Shown: positions 34,252 to 44,365 of the stretch, piece by piece
Numbering within the stretch: the first letter of the stretch is position 1
Layout: each line of letters starts with the position of its first letter
Source of the DNA: Quillaja saponaria
Lineage: Eukaryota > Streptophyta > Magnoliopsida > Fabales > Quillajaceae
Reading direction: 5' to 3'
Assembly (NCBI GenBank): GCA_029379385.1
Contig: CM055614.1
Location: 15,398,994-15,462,993, forward strand
DNA length: 64,000 bases
Notes under the pieces: model-generated
What the model was told of the DNA's origin: nothing
Databases searched by the model: none
Seen by the model: the letters and a program-made list of their open reading frames with translations, nothing else
Position numbers and translations under genes: made by a program

Positions 34252-34844
34252 TGTTAACCCTAGGTGTTGAATGCCTCAAACCGACACAAGATTGAATCAA
34301 AAACCCCAAGAAAGGTAGAAGTCAGATTGTAAGAAGATTAAAACCCATGAAGAGCAAGCTCCAAGAACCCTAATATGTGATTGAACGCCACAAATATGAG
34401 ATCTTTGATAAGTTCAAATGATAGTTCATGACAGAACAAGAGAAAGTTGCTGCCTCCTTGAAGACTTTATATTGAATTCTAATATGGTCTCATGAGTTCA
34501 CCTTGCCTCTATATATATAAGGGAACAAATAAAAACCCTAAAACTAATGGATTCCTAGCCCAAGCAGGATTAGTAATCTAATTACAAATAAAAGCCTAAC
34601 TAAAGCCCAATTAAAACAAAACATAAGATAAAGTATATGGGCTTAATTAAAAGTAATATTTAGCCCATTAAAATTAAAAAAAAAGAACCCAAATTAACTT
34701 CAGCCCAGTAAAATATGCTTAAATTCAACTGAGATTTCATTATGCATTCTCTTGCACTTGTATCACATGAACTAGAGTTGATTCTCCTTCCTTTAAGCCT
34801 ATCTTTCCTATTGTCGCATTGCTTGAACTATCCTTGCATTGCTT
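34252..34844 (-). repeat. Element 1, 5' LTR, left arm
   Basis: On the plus strand it begins TGTTAACCCTAGGTGTTGAA (LTR 3' end in element orientation, ..GGGTTAACA) and can be followed to GCATTGCTT at 34844. It is about 590 bases long, with a TATA region (34508-34520). Its outer end is lost: beyond it lies a short unknown piece (34845-34904) and then pararetrovirus sequence. Confidence 0.85.
34508..34520 (-). promoter_or_regulatory. TATA box of the element 1 LTR
   Basis: TATATATAT followed by AGAGGC on the minus strand. The same box is at 27410-27420 and, in the right arm, at 54207-54217. Similar placement in all three LTR copies supports it as the retrotransposon promoter. Confidence 0.55.
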
Positions 34845-34904
34845 TCCAGAATTATTGTCCTCATACATCAGACTCATCTGGCAAATATTGAACCAGCCTT
34901 TAGG

Positions 34905-36255
34905 TTCCATAAAAAAGACTGGCCTAATTTTGGGGATCCTAAGTTCGTTAATGTTCTATAAACTGCTTATCAAAAACTTTTTAACCAGGGAGGGAAAGAA
35001 TATAGCAGTAGTTCATCCCCCAGAGTCAACGCTTTCAGTTAAAAAATATAAAGGTGAAATAATAGCTAGTCCTTATTCAGTTATACCAAAAGAAGCATCC
35101 ATGTCAAGTGCCTTGGTTGAAATATCCAACCAAAATAATTATATAAATTTATTTCTTCAATCCTTAGGAAAACAGTCCTCAAGGATAGAAAATTTTCTTA
35201 TTCAGGAAAAGTCGTCCCAACAAATAATTCCTCATACTTCAAGATCTTCTAGTAAAGAATATGTTAAGATAGATCCTATTATTATGAAGCCTCCACTAGA
35301 AGTCAATCTAAAATTTAGAAAAGATTCTAAAATCAATGATAAAAACTTTGTGGATGAATTAGTCAACAGATTATAGAACCTGAACATATCTGAAAAGAAA
35401 GTCTTAACATGTTGAGTCACAATCAAGAAAAATTAACAAAAGACTCACATTTAGAAGTTAATAAACTTCATTGGAACAAGACAACTCCAACTGCCCCATC
35501 TAAAATGTACTACCCAAGGCCCTCACCGTTAGATCTTCAGTACGAAGATAATGCTATTCAAGATAGGGTCCAGTTTGATGGTAAGTCCAATGTAGAATGG
35601 AACATTGATGGTCTGGCAGAATACCAAATTCTCCAAACAACTAAACACATGCTAATGTATGTTATAGCATGTAGGTCCAACGGTAACACTGATAGGGAAA
35701 TAGCCTTAGCCATAATCAATGGATTTACAAGACAACTTTTAGGATGATGGGTTTTCCACCTTTCAGATATCTCTAAACAAGAGATCTTAAATTCTATAAA
35801 ACAGAAAAATGGAAATTTAATAACTGATATAGTTAATACTTTGATCTATACTATTATAAACCATTTTGTATGAGCTAATATGTTTAGGTTAGATAGATCA
35901 CATGAACAATTGATTAATCTTAGGTGTCCTGATCTATCTCACTTCCAGTGGTATAAAGACATGTTTTTATCTAGAGTTTATCAGACACCAGACAGTCAAG
36001 TTGACTTTTGGAAAGAAACGTTTTTAGCAGGTCTCCCAACTTTGTTTGCTGATAAAATCAGAAACAAATTAAAAGATAAACATGGTGGTAATATACCGTA
36101 TAGTAGCTACACCTATGGGGAACTAGCTTCAGAGGTCGTGTTAGAGGGAATATCATTATGTAATGATATTAGGCTAAAACGACAAATTAACAAAGAGCAA
36201 TTAAGTGGGAAAAGAGCTTTAGAAAAGAGCTTTAGAAAATTTTTGTGAACAATTT
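34905..36255 (+). pseudogene. Endogenous pararetrovirus fragment: end of movement-protein region and first part of coat protein
   Basis: Plus-strand frames 34907-35376, 35409-35747 and 35880-36248 match, inverted, the pararetrovirus sequence at 40850-42150. The first frame corresponds to the linker after the movement protein. The second and third are the start of the coat-protein region (..MYYPRPSPLDLQY.., IDGLAEYQILQTTKHMLMYV, FWKETFLAGLPTLFADKIRN). Stops at 35374, 35745 and 35873 break the frame. The fragment is cut at both ends: element 1 LTR lies to the left and intergenic virus DNA of opposite orientation begins right after 36255. It is an old, non-functional integrated copy. Confidence 0.85.
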
Positions 36256-36383
36256 ACAGAAATTTTTGTGACAAAGGAAGAAACATAAAGAAATACACAG
36301 AGCTGCAATAAGATTCAGTAGCCCAGATTAATCATGGAAATATGAAAGAAGAGTAGAAGAAAAACTTACATTGAAACAGATTC

Positions 36384-36389
36384 TTTATT
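36384..36389 (-). terminator. AATAAA polyadenylation signal, pararetrovirus
   Basis: AATAAA on the minus strand, within a pyrimidine- and GTACCTGTA-rich context, about 210 bases downstream of the TATA-like box at 36594. Caulimovirids place the poly(A) signal in this relation to the RNA start. Confidence 0.5.
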
Positions 36390-36593
36390 ACAGGTACAAG
36401 AAACTAGTATAGAACACGTTCACAGGTACTATTTGAAAACAAAAATAGCAGCTACAGGTACAAGACCACTATTACAAACTTGAAACTTTCACTTGTATTT
36501 TACAAAACACTCTAATTACTCAAAGATTTATTTTTCAAACTTTTGATTTTCTAGTAGACTTCAAAACTCGTGGAACAACAGAGGGCAAAGGCC

Positions 36594-36602
36594 CTTAAAT
36601 AA
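36594..36602 (-). promoter_or_regulatory. TATA-like box of the putative pregenomic RNA promoter
   Basis: The minus strand reads TTATTTAAG followed by GGCCTTTGCCCTC. It is the only good TATA candidate in the intergenic stretch and lies between the second ORF and the poly(A) signal. Confidence 0.45.
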
Positions 36603-36869
36603 CAATCCTAGCATGATTGTCTAAGAGATAAGACTAAGAAAAGCATATTCTTTGAGATAATGCTTATCCTTCTGTCTGGGCACGTGTCCTGGATAGATTG
36701 GAGTTGGTCCGCCAGATAGAAAGGGAATATTTACTTTTATAAAGTAAATCCTTTTCTTTTAAGAATTTTGTTTTAAGTAACCGAAAGCAATCTTTATTTT
36801 GAATAAGATGACTTTTGCTTTTTGAAAAGAAAGTAAATTCCTTTTCCTTTAGAAGTAAACTTCAGCTTT

Positions 36870-37995
36870 ATGAAAAGAGAATTATTGATGAGATTCCTCA
36901 TCCAAAAAGTCTTCTGCTCCTCCGTCCAGAGGGACTTGTGAGTCTTGGAAGTAGGTTGGGTCATCTTGACTCATCTCAAAATTATTATCTTCAAGAATTT
37001 TTAGGAGCTCTTTTTGAACATTATCTTTAGAGGAGGAGGCTAATAAGCCTTTCACCATATCCAGAACCTTTTTATTTTCATTTATATAAGGTTTTTTAGA
37101 AGAAGCTTTAGATCTTAAGATTCCTAGCTTCTGAAAATTATTAAGGTTCTCTTCGAAATTAGAGAAGTTGTCCCACCATTTGATTTGAGTTCTATGAATT
37201 AATTAGGGACTGATTGATTAATCCCAAATGCAGAAGAAGAACATTCTTTTACAATGTATTCCCATTTAACAATCCATGGGAGCTAATAATAAGCTGTAAA
37301 TATAATAATTCTGTCTTGAGAATCCAGAGAATGATTATTCTCACAGAACCTTAACCAGTATATATGAATATATTTAGGTAGGGATATATAGGAAATAATC
37401 CCCAAGAAAAGTATCATGTTTTAAACCACTGAGGAAAAGTAGTGGAAGAAGGTTCTTCATTGAGGGTGAACCTAAGAAACCAGCTATGCTTTCTTGCTTT
37501 GTTTTCAAATAAAAGCAAGTTTTCCCATGCAGCCATATAATCAAAATAAGTATATAGTCGAGGAAATTTTCTTCTATCTCTGATTTGTTTTTTATGGTAT
37601 AAATCCATACCCCATTCTTCTGGCTTCATTACTTTATAAATGATGATTTTTGAATAATCCCATTCTGACCCTGCTCGAATACAGGGTTTATGAGAAATTG
37701 ATTCTATGTCCACAAGAATATTTAAGTAGAATAAAATATTCCTTGGTTCCAATTCAAGAGGAAGATGATTATTGAGATAAAAAGGGGCTATCTCATACGG
37801 TGCTAAATTAGCATACCTTTTTTCAATTGGTGCTATCTTTTTATAAGATAGAGGAATATATGGATATTTGAAATCGTTGGTATTACAAGGAAGGGCTAAT
37901 TCATAAGCCTGATCGCATAAGAAATCTTTATCAGTCTCCTCAGTATTAGGAGTGGAGAAGTTTCTTTTTGTAGGAGTATTAGTTTGAGATGTCAT
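36870..37995 (-). pseudogene. Pararetrovirus second ORF, function unknown
   Basis: An ATG at 37993-37995 opens a 193-codon frame to 37414. Further recognisable reading continues in shifted frames to about 36870, so the ancestral protein was roughly 370 residues. It lies after the RNase H on the same strand, separated by about 130 bases. A second ORF after the polyprotein, without known domain, is what has been described for florendoviruses. The residues are rich in Tyr, Trp, Phe and charged side chains (..DLYHKKQIRDRRKFPRLY..), with no membrane segment, zinc finger or catalytic motif that I can see. The polyprotein arrangement and this ORF together suggest a florendovirus-like copy. Confidence 0.7.
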
Positions 37996-38059
37996 AACGC
38001 CTTTTCCTTTAAGATCCCTGCAAAAATTCTCTAGTTAGGAAGTTAGGCAAAGAATTAGA

Positions 38060-39305
38060 TTCTCCTTTAATAAATTCTATATCAAATTCAAAAACATAAA
38101 GGATTCCCTACCATCTAGCAAATATCTATTTAGATGCTATATTTTTAACATCTTTAAGAAAGATATCCTTAGCAGACTTACAATCTATTCTTAATAAGAA
38201 TTTTTTATTTAACAGGTCAAATTCAAACTTAGCGATGCACATGGCAATAGATAATATTTCCTTTTTTATAGTAGAATAATTTTGTTGTGCACCCTTCCAA
38301 GTTCCTAAAGTAAATCTAACAAATTGCACTTTATTAGCAATTTTTTGTTTAAGTATTCTTCTATATCCTATCTCAGAAGCATTTGTTTCAACTATTTTAA
38401 ATGCATCTAGACGAGGAATACAGAGACATGGGAGTTCTTTAACTCTTTGTTTTATCCTCTTAACTGCTTCTGTAAAATCATTATTTTATTCTGGAGGATT
38501 CTTTTTTAAATGTGCAAATAATAATTTGCAATCTAAGGCTAAGTCCTTGCAAAATTCACCTACATAATTTAGGCTTCCTAAGAATCTCTGCAATTGTTGT
38601 TTTTCCCTTTATTTCATTAGGAAATTTATTAGCAAATTGTATGGCTCTCTATCAATAGGTATAATAGAACCTTTATGAATATTGTGCCCTAAAAAACGAA
38701 TAGCAGTTTGAAATACTTCTACCTTTTTTGCAGAAACTGCTATTCCTGCCTTCATGGCAACATTCAAGAATATATTGAGATGTTTAAAATGTTTCTCAAT
38801 AGAAGGGGAAAAAACTAAACATCATCAATATAAACAATTATAAATTCATGATAAGAATTAAAAATATCATTCATAATGTTTTAAAATTCTGATGGAGCAT
38901 TTTTTTAATTCAAATGGCATAACATTCCATTCATAATGCCCAAAAGGTACAGTAAAGGAAGTTTTGTACCTATCTTGCTCAGCTACTTTGAATTTACCAA
39001 TATCCTGATTTCATATCAAATTTAGAAAATATCTTGGCATTATAAAGTCTATTTAACAAATCCTTTTTATTAGGAATTGGATACCTAATCCATCTTAAGG
39101 CTTTATTCAGAGGTTTGTAATTAATTACTAGTCTTGGGACTCCTCTTTCTAATTCGACTGCATTTTCTACATAAAATGCAGGGCAACTCCAGGGACTATA
39201 ACTTTTCCTAATTAATCCCTTTTTTAGTAATTCTTTAATCTCTGCCTTACAGATTTCCAGGTGTCTAGGACCTATAGCTATTGGTCTAGCCTTAGTGGGT
39301 ATTTG
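38060..39305 (-). pseudogene. Pararetrovirus reverse transcriptase and RNase H
   Basis: On the minus strand the reverse transcriptase occupies about 39305-38480 in broken frames. The active site YIDD is at 38821-38832, and a thumb region reads ..RFLGHNIHKGSI.. (38700-38665). RNase H follows with TLGTWKGAQQNYSTIKKEI and LLRIDCKSAKDI (38329-38126). The enzyme copies the pregenomic RNA into DNA. It is separated from the CP/protease part by stops and at least four frame changes, so it is inactive. YIDD with this spacing is usual in Caulimoviridae. Confidence 0.85.
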
Positions 39306-40092
39306 TTTTTCTCAGAAATTGGGTTCATAAGGTAATTCTATAATATGTTGTTTTCTATTCCAAAAGGCATTAGGAATCTCAGCACATATAGTTTGTTCAA
39401 TTTTATGTTGAAATTTATTAATTTCATTTTGAAGCTTAGGAGATTTCAATTGTTGCTCAATTCTCTTATATTCTATTTCTTCCTTTAGAGGCATAAGAAA
39501 ATTTTCTTTTCTTTTAATGGTATCTTTCATAAGATTAATTTCATGCATTCGTGGTTCTTCAACAAATTCAAATTTAATTTGTCTACCCTTTATTATAGTT
39601 TCTACTCCTGATTCGTCTATCTTAGAAATAGTGAATAACATATGCAAAAAATGGTTTTCTAATATTACTCCCTGGGTTAAGCCTTTAACTAAAAAACAAA
39701 GGGTACAGGAAAACAAACTTGTTATTACAGACTGCCGCATTAGACAATTTGTAGTCTATAATTAGATGATTTCCATCCGCAGCATGGAGGATTTGTGTAG
39801 TTTTCTAAAGTACTTGGATGGGACTAGTCCTTCATTAATGCAACTTTAAATCTGCTCCTGAATCTATTAAGGCAACAGATTGAAAACTAAATTCATTATT
39901 CACAACTATAGTTATTTTAGTAAACCATTTTTGTGTTATAACTAAGTCTACAGCACAGATCCATCCTTCTGGATCATTAGGTTAAGTCATTATTCTATCA
40001 ATTATACCTTTTCCTCTGTTTTCAGGTTCTGGATTTTTTGTTTCTTTTGATGATTCCAATAGAAGATCTTGGAACTAATCTTCATCTAATTC
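39306..40092 (-). pseudogene. Pararetrovirus protease region and linker
   Basis: The minus strand carries a DSGAD motif (39849-39863) within ..VALIDSGAD.., the catalytic site of a retropepsin-type aspartic protease. It is followed by a hydrophobic stretch and then a long charged linker at 39740-39312 (..KRKENFLMPLKEEIEYKRI..) leading to the reverse transcriptase. The protease would cut the polyprotein. Stops fall within it and on both sides. Confidence 0.75.
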
Positions 40093-41666
40093 TTAAAGAT
40101 TAGAAACTCTCTGTTTTAGAGTTCTTACTTCTTCTTTTATTTCATTAATTTGTGATTTTAAATCAGCAATAGTTGGTTCCTTTGATGAAGAGTTAACAGT
40201 TTTTACTCTTTCAATAATATTCTTAAAGGAATAAGAATCATCTTTTATACTTCCTTTAATTACTGAACTTGTACCCTTGTTAGACATCTGAATATAGTTT
40301 TCTAACTGTATTCTTCTTTCCTCAGGGTCTACAATTTTATCAATTAAGTCTAAAATTAGACTTTCTTCTTTTGACAAAACATTTATACTAAGGTTGTTTA
40401 ATCCTATATTTTTTAAGATACATTCGTCACAGTCATTATCAGAATAATATTTTGATTTTTCAAAATTTTCAGACTCAGAGTTATATTCATTTTCTGACTC
40501 TTCTAGACTAGAATATGAATTATACTGCTCTATTATAAAAGCATTCAATTGTTCATTTTCCTCATCAGAATCTTCTAATAAGATTTGACATAAGGATTTC
40601 TTTAAACCTTCATCAATTTGAAAAGCATTTATATTCTTTTTAACCCTGCATTTATTTTGGAAGTGACTTGGTTTTCCACATTTATAACATATAGGAACCT
40701 GTTTATAATTAGTTTCCTTGACTAAGGGTTTCTTATCGGATTCATAAATAACCAGTCTTGGTCTTTTCATTCTTTTTATATTGTTTTCTCTTGTAAGGTT
40801 TATTAGAGAATTTCTTTTAAAATTTATGAGTCTTTTTAGACTGCTTAAATTGACTGCTTGTGGGATATCCAAATTGTTCGCAGAAATTTTCTAAAGCTCT
40901 TTTTCCACTTAATTTCTTTTTGTCAATTTGTCGTTTTAGCCTAATATCATTACATAATGATATTTCCTCTGACACGACCTCTGAAGTTAGTTCCCCATAG
41001 GTGTAGCTACTGTATGGTATGTTACCACCATGTTTATCTTTTAATTTGTTTCTAATTTTATCAGCAAACAAAGTTGGGAGACTTGCTAAAAACTTTTCTT
41101 TCCAAGAGTCAGCTTGACTGCCTGGTCTCTAATAAATTCTAGATAAAAACACGTCTTTATACCACTGGAAGTGAGATAGATCACGACACCTAAGATTAAT
41201 CAATTGTTCATGTGATCTATCTTAACCTAAGCATATTAGCTCCTATAAAGTAGTTTATAATAGTATAGATCAAAGTATTAACTATATCAGTTATTAAATT
41301 TCCATTTTTCTGTTTTACAAAATTTAAGATCTCTTGTTTAGAGATATCTGAAAGGTGGAAATCCCACCATCCTAAAAGTTGTCCTGTAAAATCCACTGAT
41401 TATGGCTAAGGCTATTTCCCTATCAGTGTTACCATTGGACCTACATGCTACAGTTTACATTAGCATGTGTTTAGTTGTTTGGAGAATTTGGAATTCTGCC
41501 AGACCATCAATGTTCCATTATCTTCTTACTGAAGATCTAACAGTGAGGGCCTTGGGTAGTACATTTTAGATGGGGCAGTTGGAGTTGTCTTGTTCCAATG
41601 AAGTTTATTAACTTCTAAATGTGAGTCTTTTGTTGATTTTTCTTGATTTTGACTCAGCATGTTAAG
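40093..41666 (-). pseudogene. Pararetrovirus coat-protein region with CCHC zinc knuckle
   Basis: Broken minus-strand frames from about 41666 (ATG context matching the plus copy at 35409) run through ..LPTLFADKIRNKLKD.. (41071) to a 259-codon frame (40872-40093). A CCHC knuckle, CYKCGKPSHFQNKC (40694-40653), is followed by a long acidic Ser/Glu-rich stretch and a coiled-coil-like end (SQINEIKEEVRTLKQRV). Basic residues, then a zinc knuckle, are the mark of caulimovirid coat protein, which packages viral DNA. The first part is also present on the plus strand at 35409-36255. Confidence 0.85.
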
Positions 41667-42182
41667 ACTTTCTTTTTCAGATATGTTCAGGTTCTATAAC
41701 CTGTTGACTAATTCATCCACAAAGTTTTTAGAATCTTTTTTGAATTTCAGATTGACTTCTGGTGGAGGCTTCGTAATAATAGGATCTATCTTAACATATT
41801 TTTTACTAGAAGATCTTGAAGTATGAGGAATTATTTGTTGGGACGACTTTTCCTGAATTAAGAAAATTTTCTATCCTTGAGGACTGTTTTCCTAAGGATT
41901 GAAGAAATAAATTTATATAATTATTTTGGTTGGATATTTCAACCAAGGCACTTGACATGGATGCTTCTTTTGGTATAGCTAAATAAGGACTAGCTATTAT
42001 TTCACCTTTAGATTTTTTAACTGAAAGTGTTGACTCTAGGGGATGAACTGCTGCTATATTCTTTCCCTCCCTGGTGAAAAAGTTTTGATAAGCAGTTTCT
42101 AGAACATTAACGAACTTAGGATCCTCAAAATTAGGCCAGTCTTTTTATGATATTTTTCCATAAACTGCTTATGCATAGAGAT
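41667..42182 (-). pseudogene. Pararetrovirus linker between movement and coat protein
   Basis: This corresponds in reverse complement to 34907-35376. Text such as VEISNQNNYINLFLQSLGKQ appears in both copies. It has no known domain. A stop ends the movement-protein frame at 42183 and frame changes follow. Confidence 0.75.
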
Positions 42183-43324
42183 CTAGTAATCTCTCTCTTT
42201 TTCATTAAAAGTTGTAGAAAACCGTTTATGTTTAATGGTAAACGGGTGTAACGACTCTGTAGAGGATAACATGCTTACGATGTATCCCATTTCAGAAGGT
42301 GTTGGTGAATTATCTTTTAAAGGTGATTTTAACCCTAACTCTGAAGGTGTTTCTACCTGGTACTGAGGGTGACAAACCTGATCTTTTGATTTTATAATTC
42401 CCTCAATGACCTGTCTTCTTTCTACTTCAGTGGTAGGAATTGAAGACGTAAACCTCCATCTAGAAGACTCTCCTAAATTAAGTTTAATCTTTCTGTTTGC
42501 AGAGAATTTTATCTCTACATCTCCATCAGTATATTCAATTACTGATTCTAGGTCTCTAGACTCTATTTTCTTAGGAGGAATTCCTTGGTCTATTTTCCAG
42601 GTTTCCGGAAGATTTACCTGATCCCAAGTGATTGTCTTAGGCACCACCATATTTGTCTTAGCTGGATTAGCTATAAAAAGTGTGGTTTCACCTCTTTTAG
42701 ACTCAATCTTAGCATTTGGAGCCATAGTGTTCATTACCTTGTAATAAATCCTATATATTAGGACTACATTTTCAGATCCTGGTAATATGTCAAAACCATG
42801 AGGCTGAATATTTAGAGTTAATGCATTCATTATGTTTTGATCAGTTAAGGATATTGAAAAATTAAGATAACAGCTAAACAAGATAGGACCATCACAAAGA
42901 CTTGATTCTATACATCCTAATAAGGAATCTAAAAACTTATTATGTCTTGTATCCTTAACACATGTAAGGGCAAAGGTATTTAGTCCAAATCTGGTCAAAG
43001 GTTTTAACGCCACTTGAACCATTCCTATAAGAAAATATTTAAATTTCTTTTTATGTTCTTCTATTAATTTAGAAGTGAAGAGTTTGAATGTATCTTGTCC
43101 TTCCTTTAAGGGAATTGACTCTTCCATGGTTTTAATTATATAGTCTTGTTTTAGACTAAAACTACCTTTCCTATAAATTTGTCTATCAGAAGTTTGAGGA
43201 AGATTCCAGTTTTGAAGTTCTTTTTCTATATTTTCTACTAAAATAAATTATTCCTGGACATGTTATCAGAACTAGAACTAGAAGAATTAACAGAGTTTGA
43301 GAATCTCCTTAAAATACCAGCCAT
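42183..43324 (-). pseudogene. Pararetrovirus movement protein (30K-type), N-terminus of the polyprotein
   Basis: The start is placed at 43322-43324 (MAGILRRFSNSV then a serine run). A TAG near 43237 interrupts it, and a 314-codon frame follows (43127-42183) with residues typical of 30K movement proteins of caulimovirids: KPLTRFGLNTFALTCVKDTR, ..SSLCDGPILFSCYLNFSISL.., and a central beta-rich part. Such proteins act at plasmodesmata and carry virus material between cells. The frame ends at a TAG at 42183. This is the most complete virus protein in the window, but it is still separated from its start by a stop. Confidence 0.8.
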
Positions 43325-44365
43325 TTTATCTTCGAGTCAAAAGGGCAAACTGTCAAAGGACTTACTCAACCCTCAACATTGGAATGAAAGTTAATATTTG
43401 TTATTTTGATTATTGGTGTACAATAGTATTTGACTTTGGATTTGATGGACTTATTTGATTTGGAAAGTAAATATTGGAATGTTTATTATTTGGATAATGA
43501 TGTTGAAGATGCTTCCATTGATTTTCTGAGTTTTCATCTTGTTGGCATTTCTTTTCTATTCAAATAATATGTTTTCCTTACGGATTGTTTTTATGGAATG
43601 ATACTTGTCAGAAAACCTTAGCTAACAAGATATAGTTAGCTTATGTGCACAAAGTATTTCAGATATTGTACCTAGTTAGGAGGGGATACCCCAACCTATG
43701 TGTAGGCAAGTGATAATGAGTTTGATACTCTAGTTAGTGGGGGTTTTGCTCCAACTCGTTGTAACCTGCGAGTTCGATGGTTTGTATGAATTGACGGATT
43801 TGACACTCTAGTTAGTGGGGGTTTGGTACTGACCCATTTCACTCAATGGGTATAGTGGTTTGACAATTTTGACATTGTATAATGCCTATAATGGTTTTCA
43901 TAAAATTATATGTCAAATGGTTTGCTCACATTGATTGGAGATTTTAGTTATATTTCTCTTACCAAATGGTTATTGAAATTTTTTTAAGCATTTTGCTTAT
44001 GTTATCAAAAATGTATCTTTATGTAAATTGACTATTCATAAAATATTTGTGCCTTGGTATGCCTAGCTTTTGTTTCAGCCATGTCTAGCTTGTATTGAAA
44101 CTTATTGTATATGTGTTTAGACTCCAATGTAGCCTTATTCTTGAATTTGCTTCTATTTAAATTTTTTCTTTCAGTCATGGATGACCATTTACGTACTATG
44201 ATGTTATACTATGATGTTATAGCCTGGTACATTAGTATCTCGTTTTAGAAATCTTGTGTGTAAATTTTGTATATTGGTGGAATAAGAATAAATAAAATAA
44301 AGCTAAAGTGAATAAATACTCACATATGTATAGATGTATATAAATGCATATAACAAGAATAAATA
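43325..44365. other. Unassigned noncoding stretch between pararetrovirus and LTR-A
   Basis: The first bases (43325-43390) may be virus leader. After that I see no virus motif and no primer site. At 43722-43870 a loose tandem repeat of about 80 bases is present (ACTCTAGTTAGTGGGGGTTT at 43727 and, with changes, at 43806). GC-richer words around it look like an LTR, but no terminal TG...CA pair can be assigned. Confidence 0.4.
43722..43870. repeat. Two-copy tandem repeat of about 80 bases
   Basis: Both units begin TTTGA(T/C)ACTCTAGTTAGTGG and then diverge. It may be a duplicated enhancer-like block of an LTR; nothing else supports that. Confidence 0.5.

Larger units (their letters stand above)
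36256..36869 (-). promoter_or_regulatory. Pararetrovirus intergenic region with putative promoter and poly(A) signal
   Basis: This noncoding stretch follows the end of the second virus ORF (minus strand) and would hold the pregenomic RNA promoter and poly(A) site in a caulimovirid. On the minus strand a TTATTTAAG TATA-like box (36594-36602) is followed about 210 bases later by AATAAA (36384-36389), a spacing consistent with promoter and terminal redundancy. CACGTG (G-box core, 36680-36685) lies upstream. No protein frame is seen. The assignment rests on position and motif order. Confidence 0.55.

Noticed and set aside
43250..43270. Possible virus primer-binding site (ATCAGA word before the movement protein)
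   Set aside because: It lies inside the serine-coding run of the protein and matches only six bases of the tRNA-Met complement.
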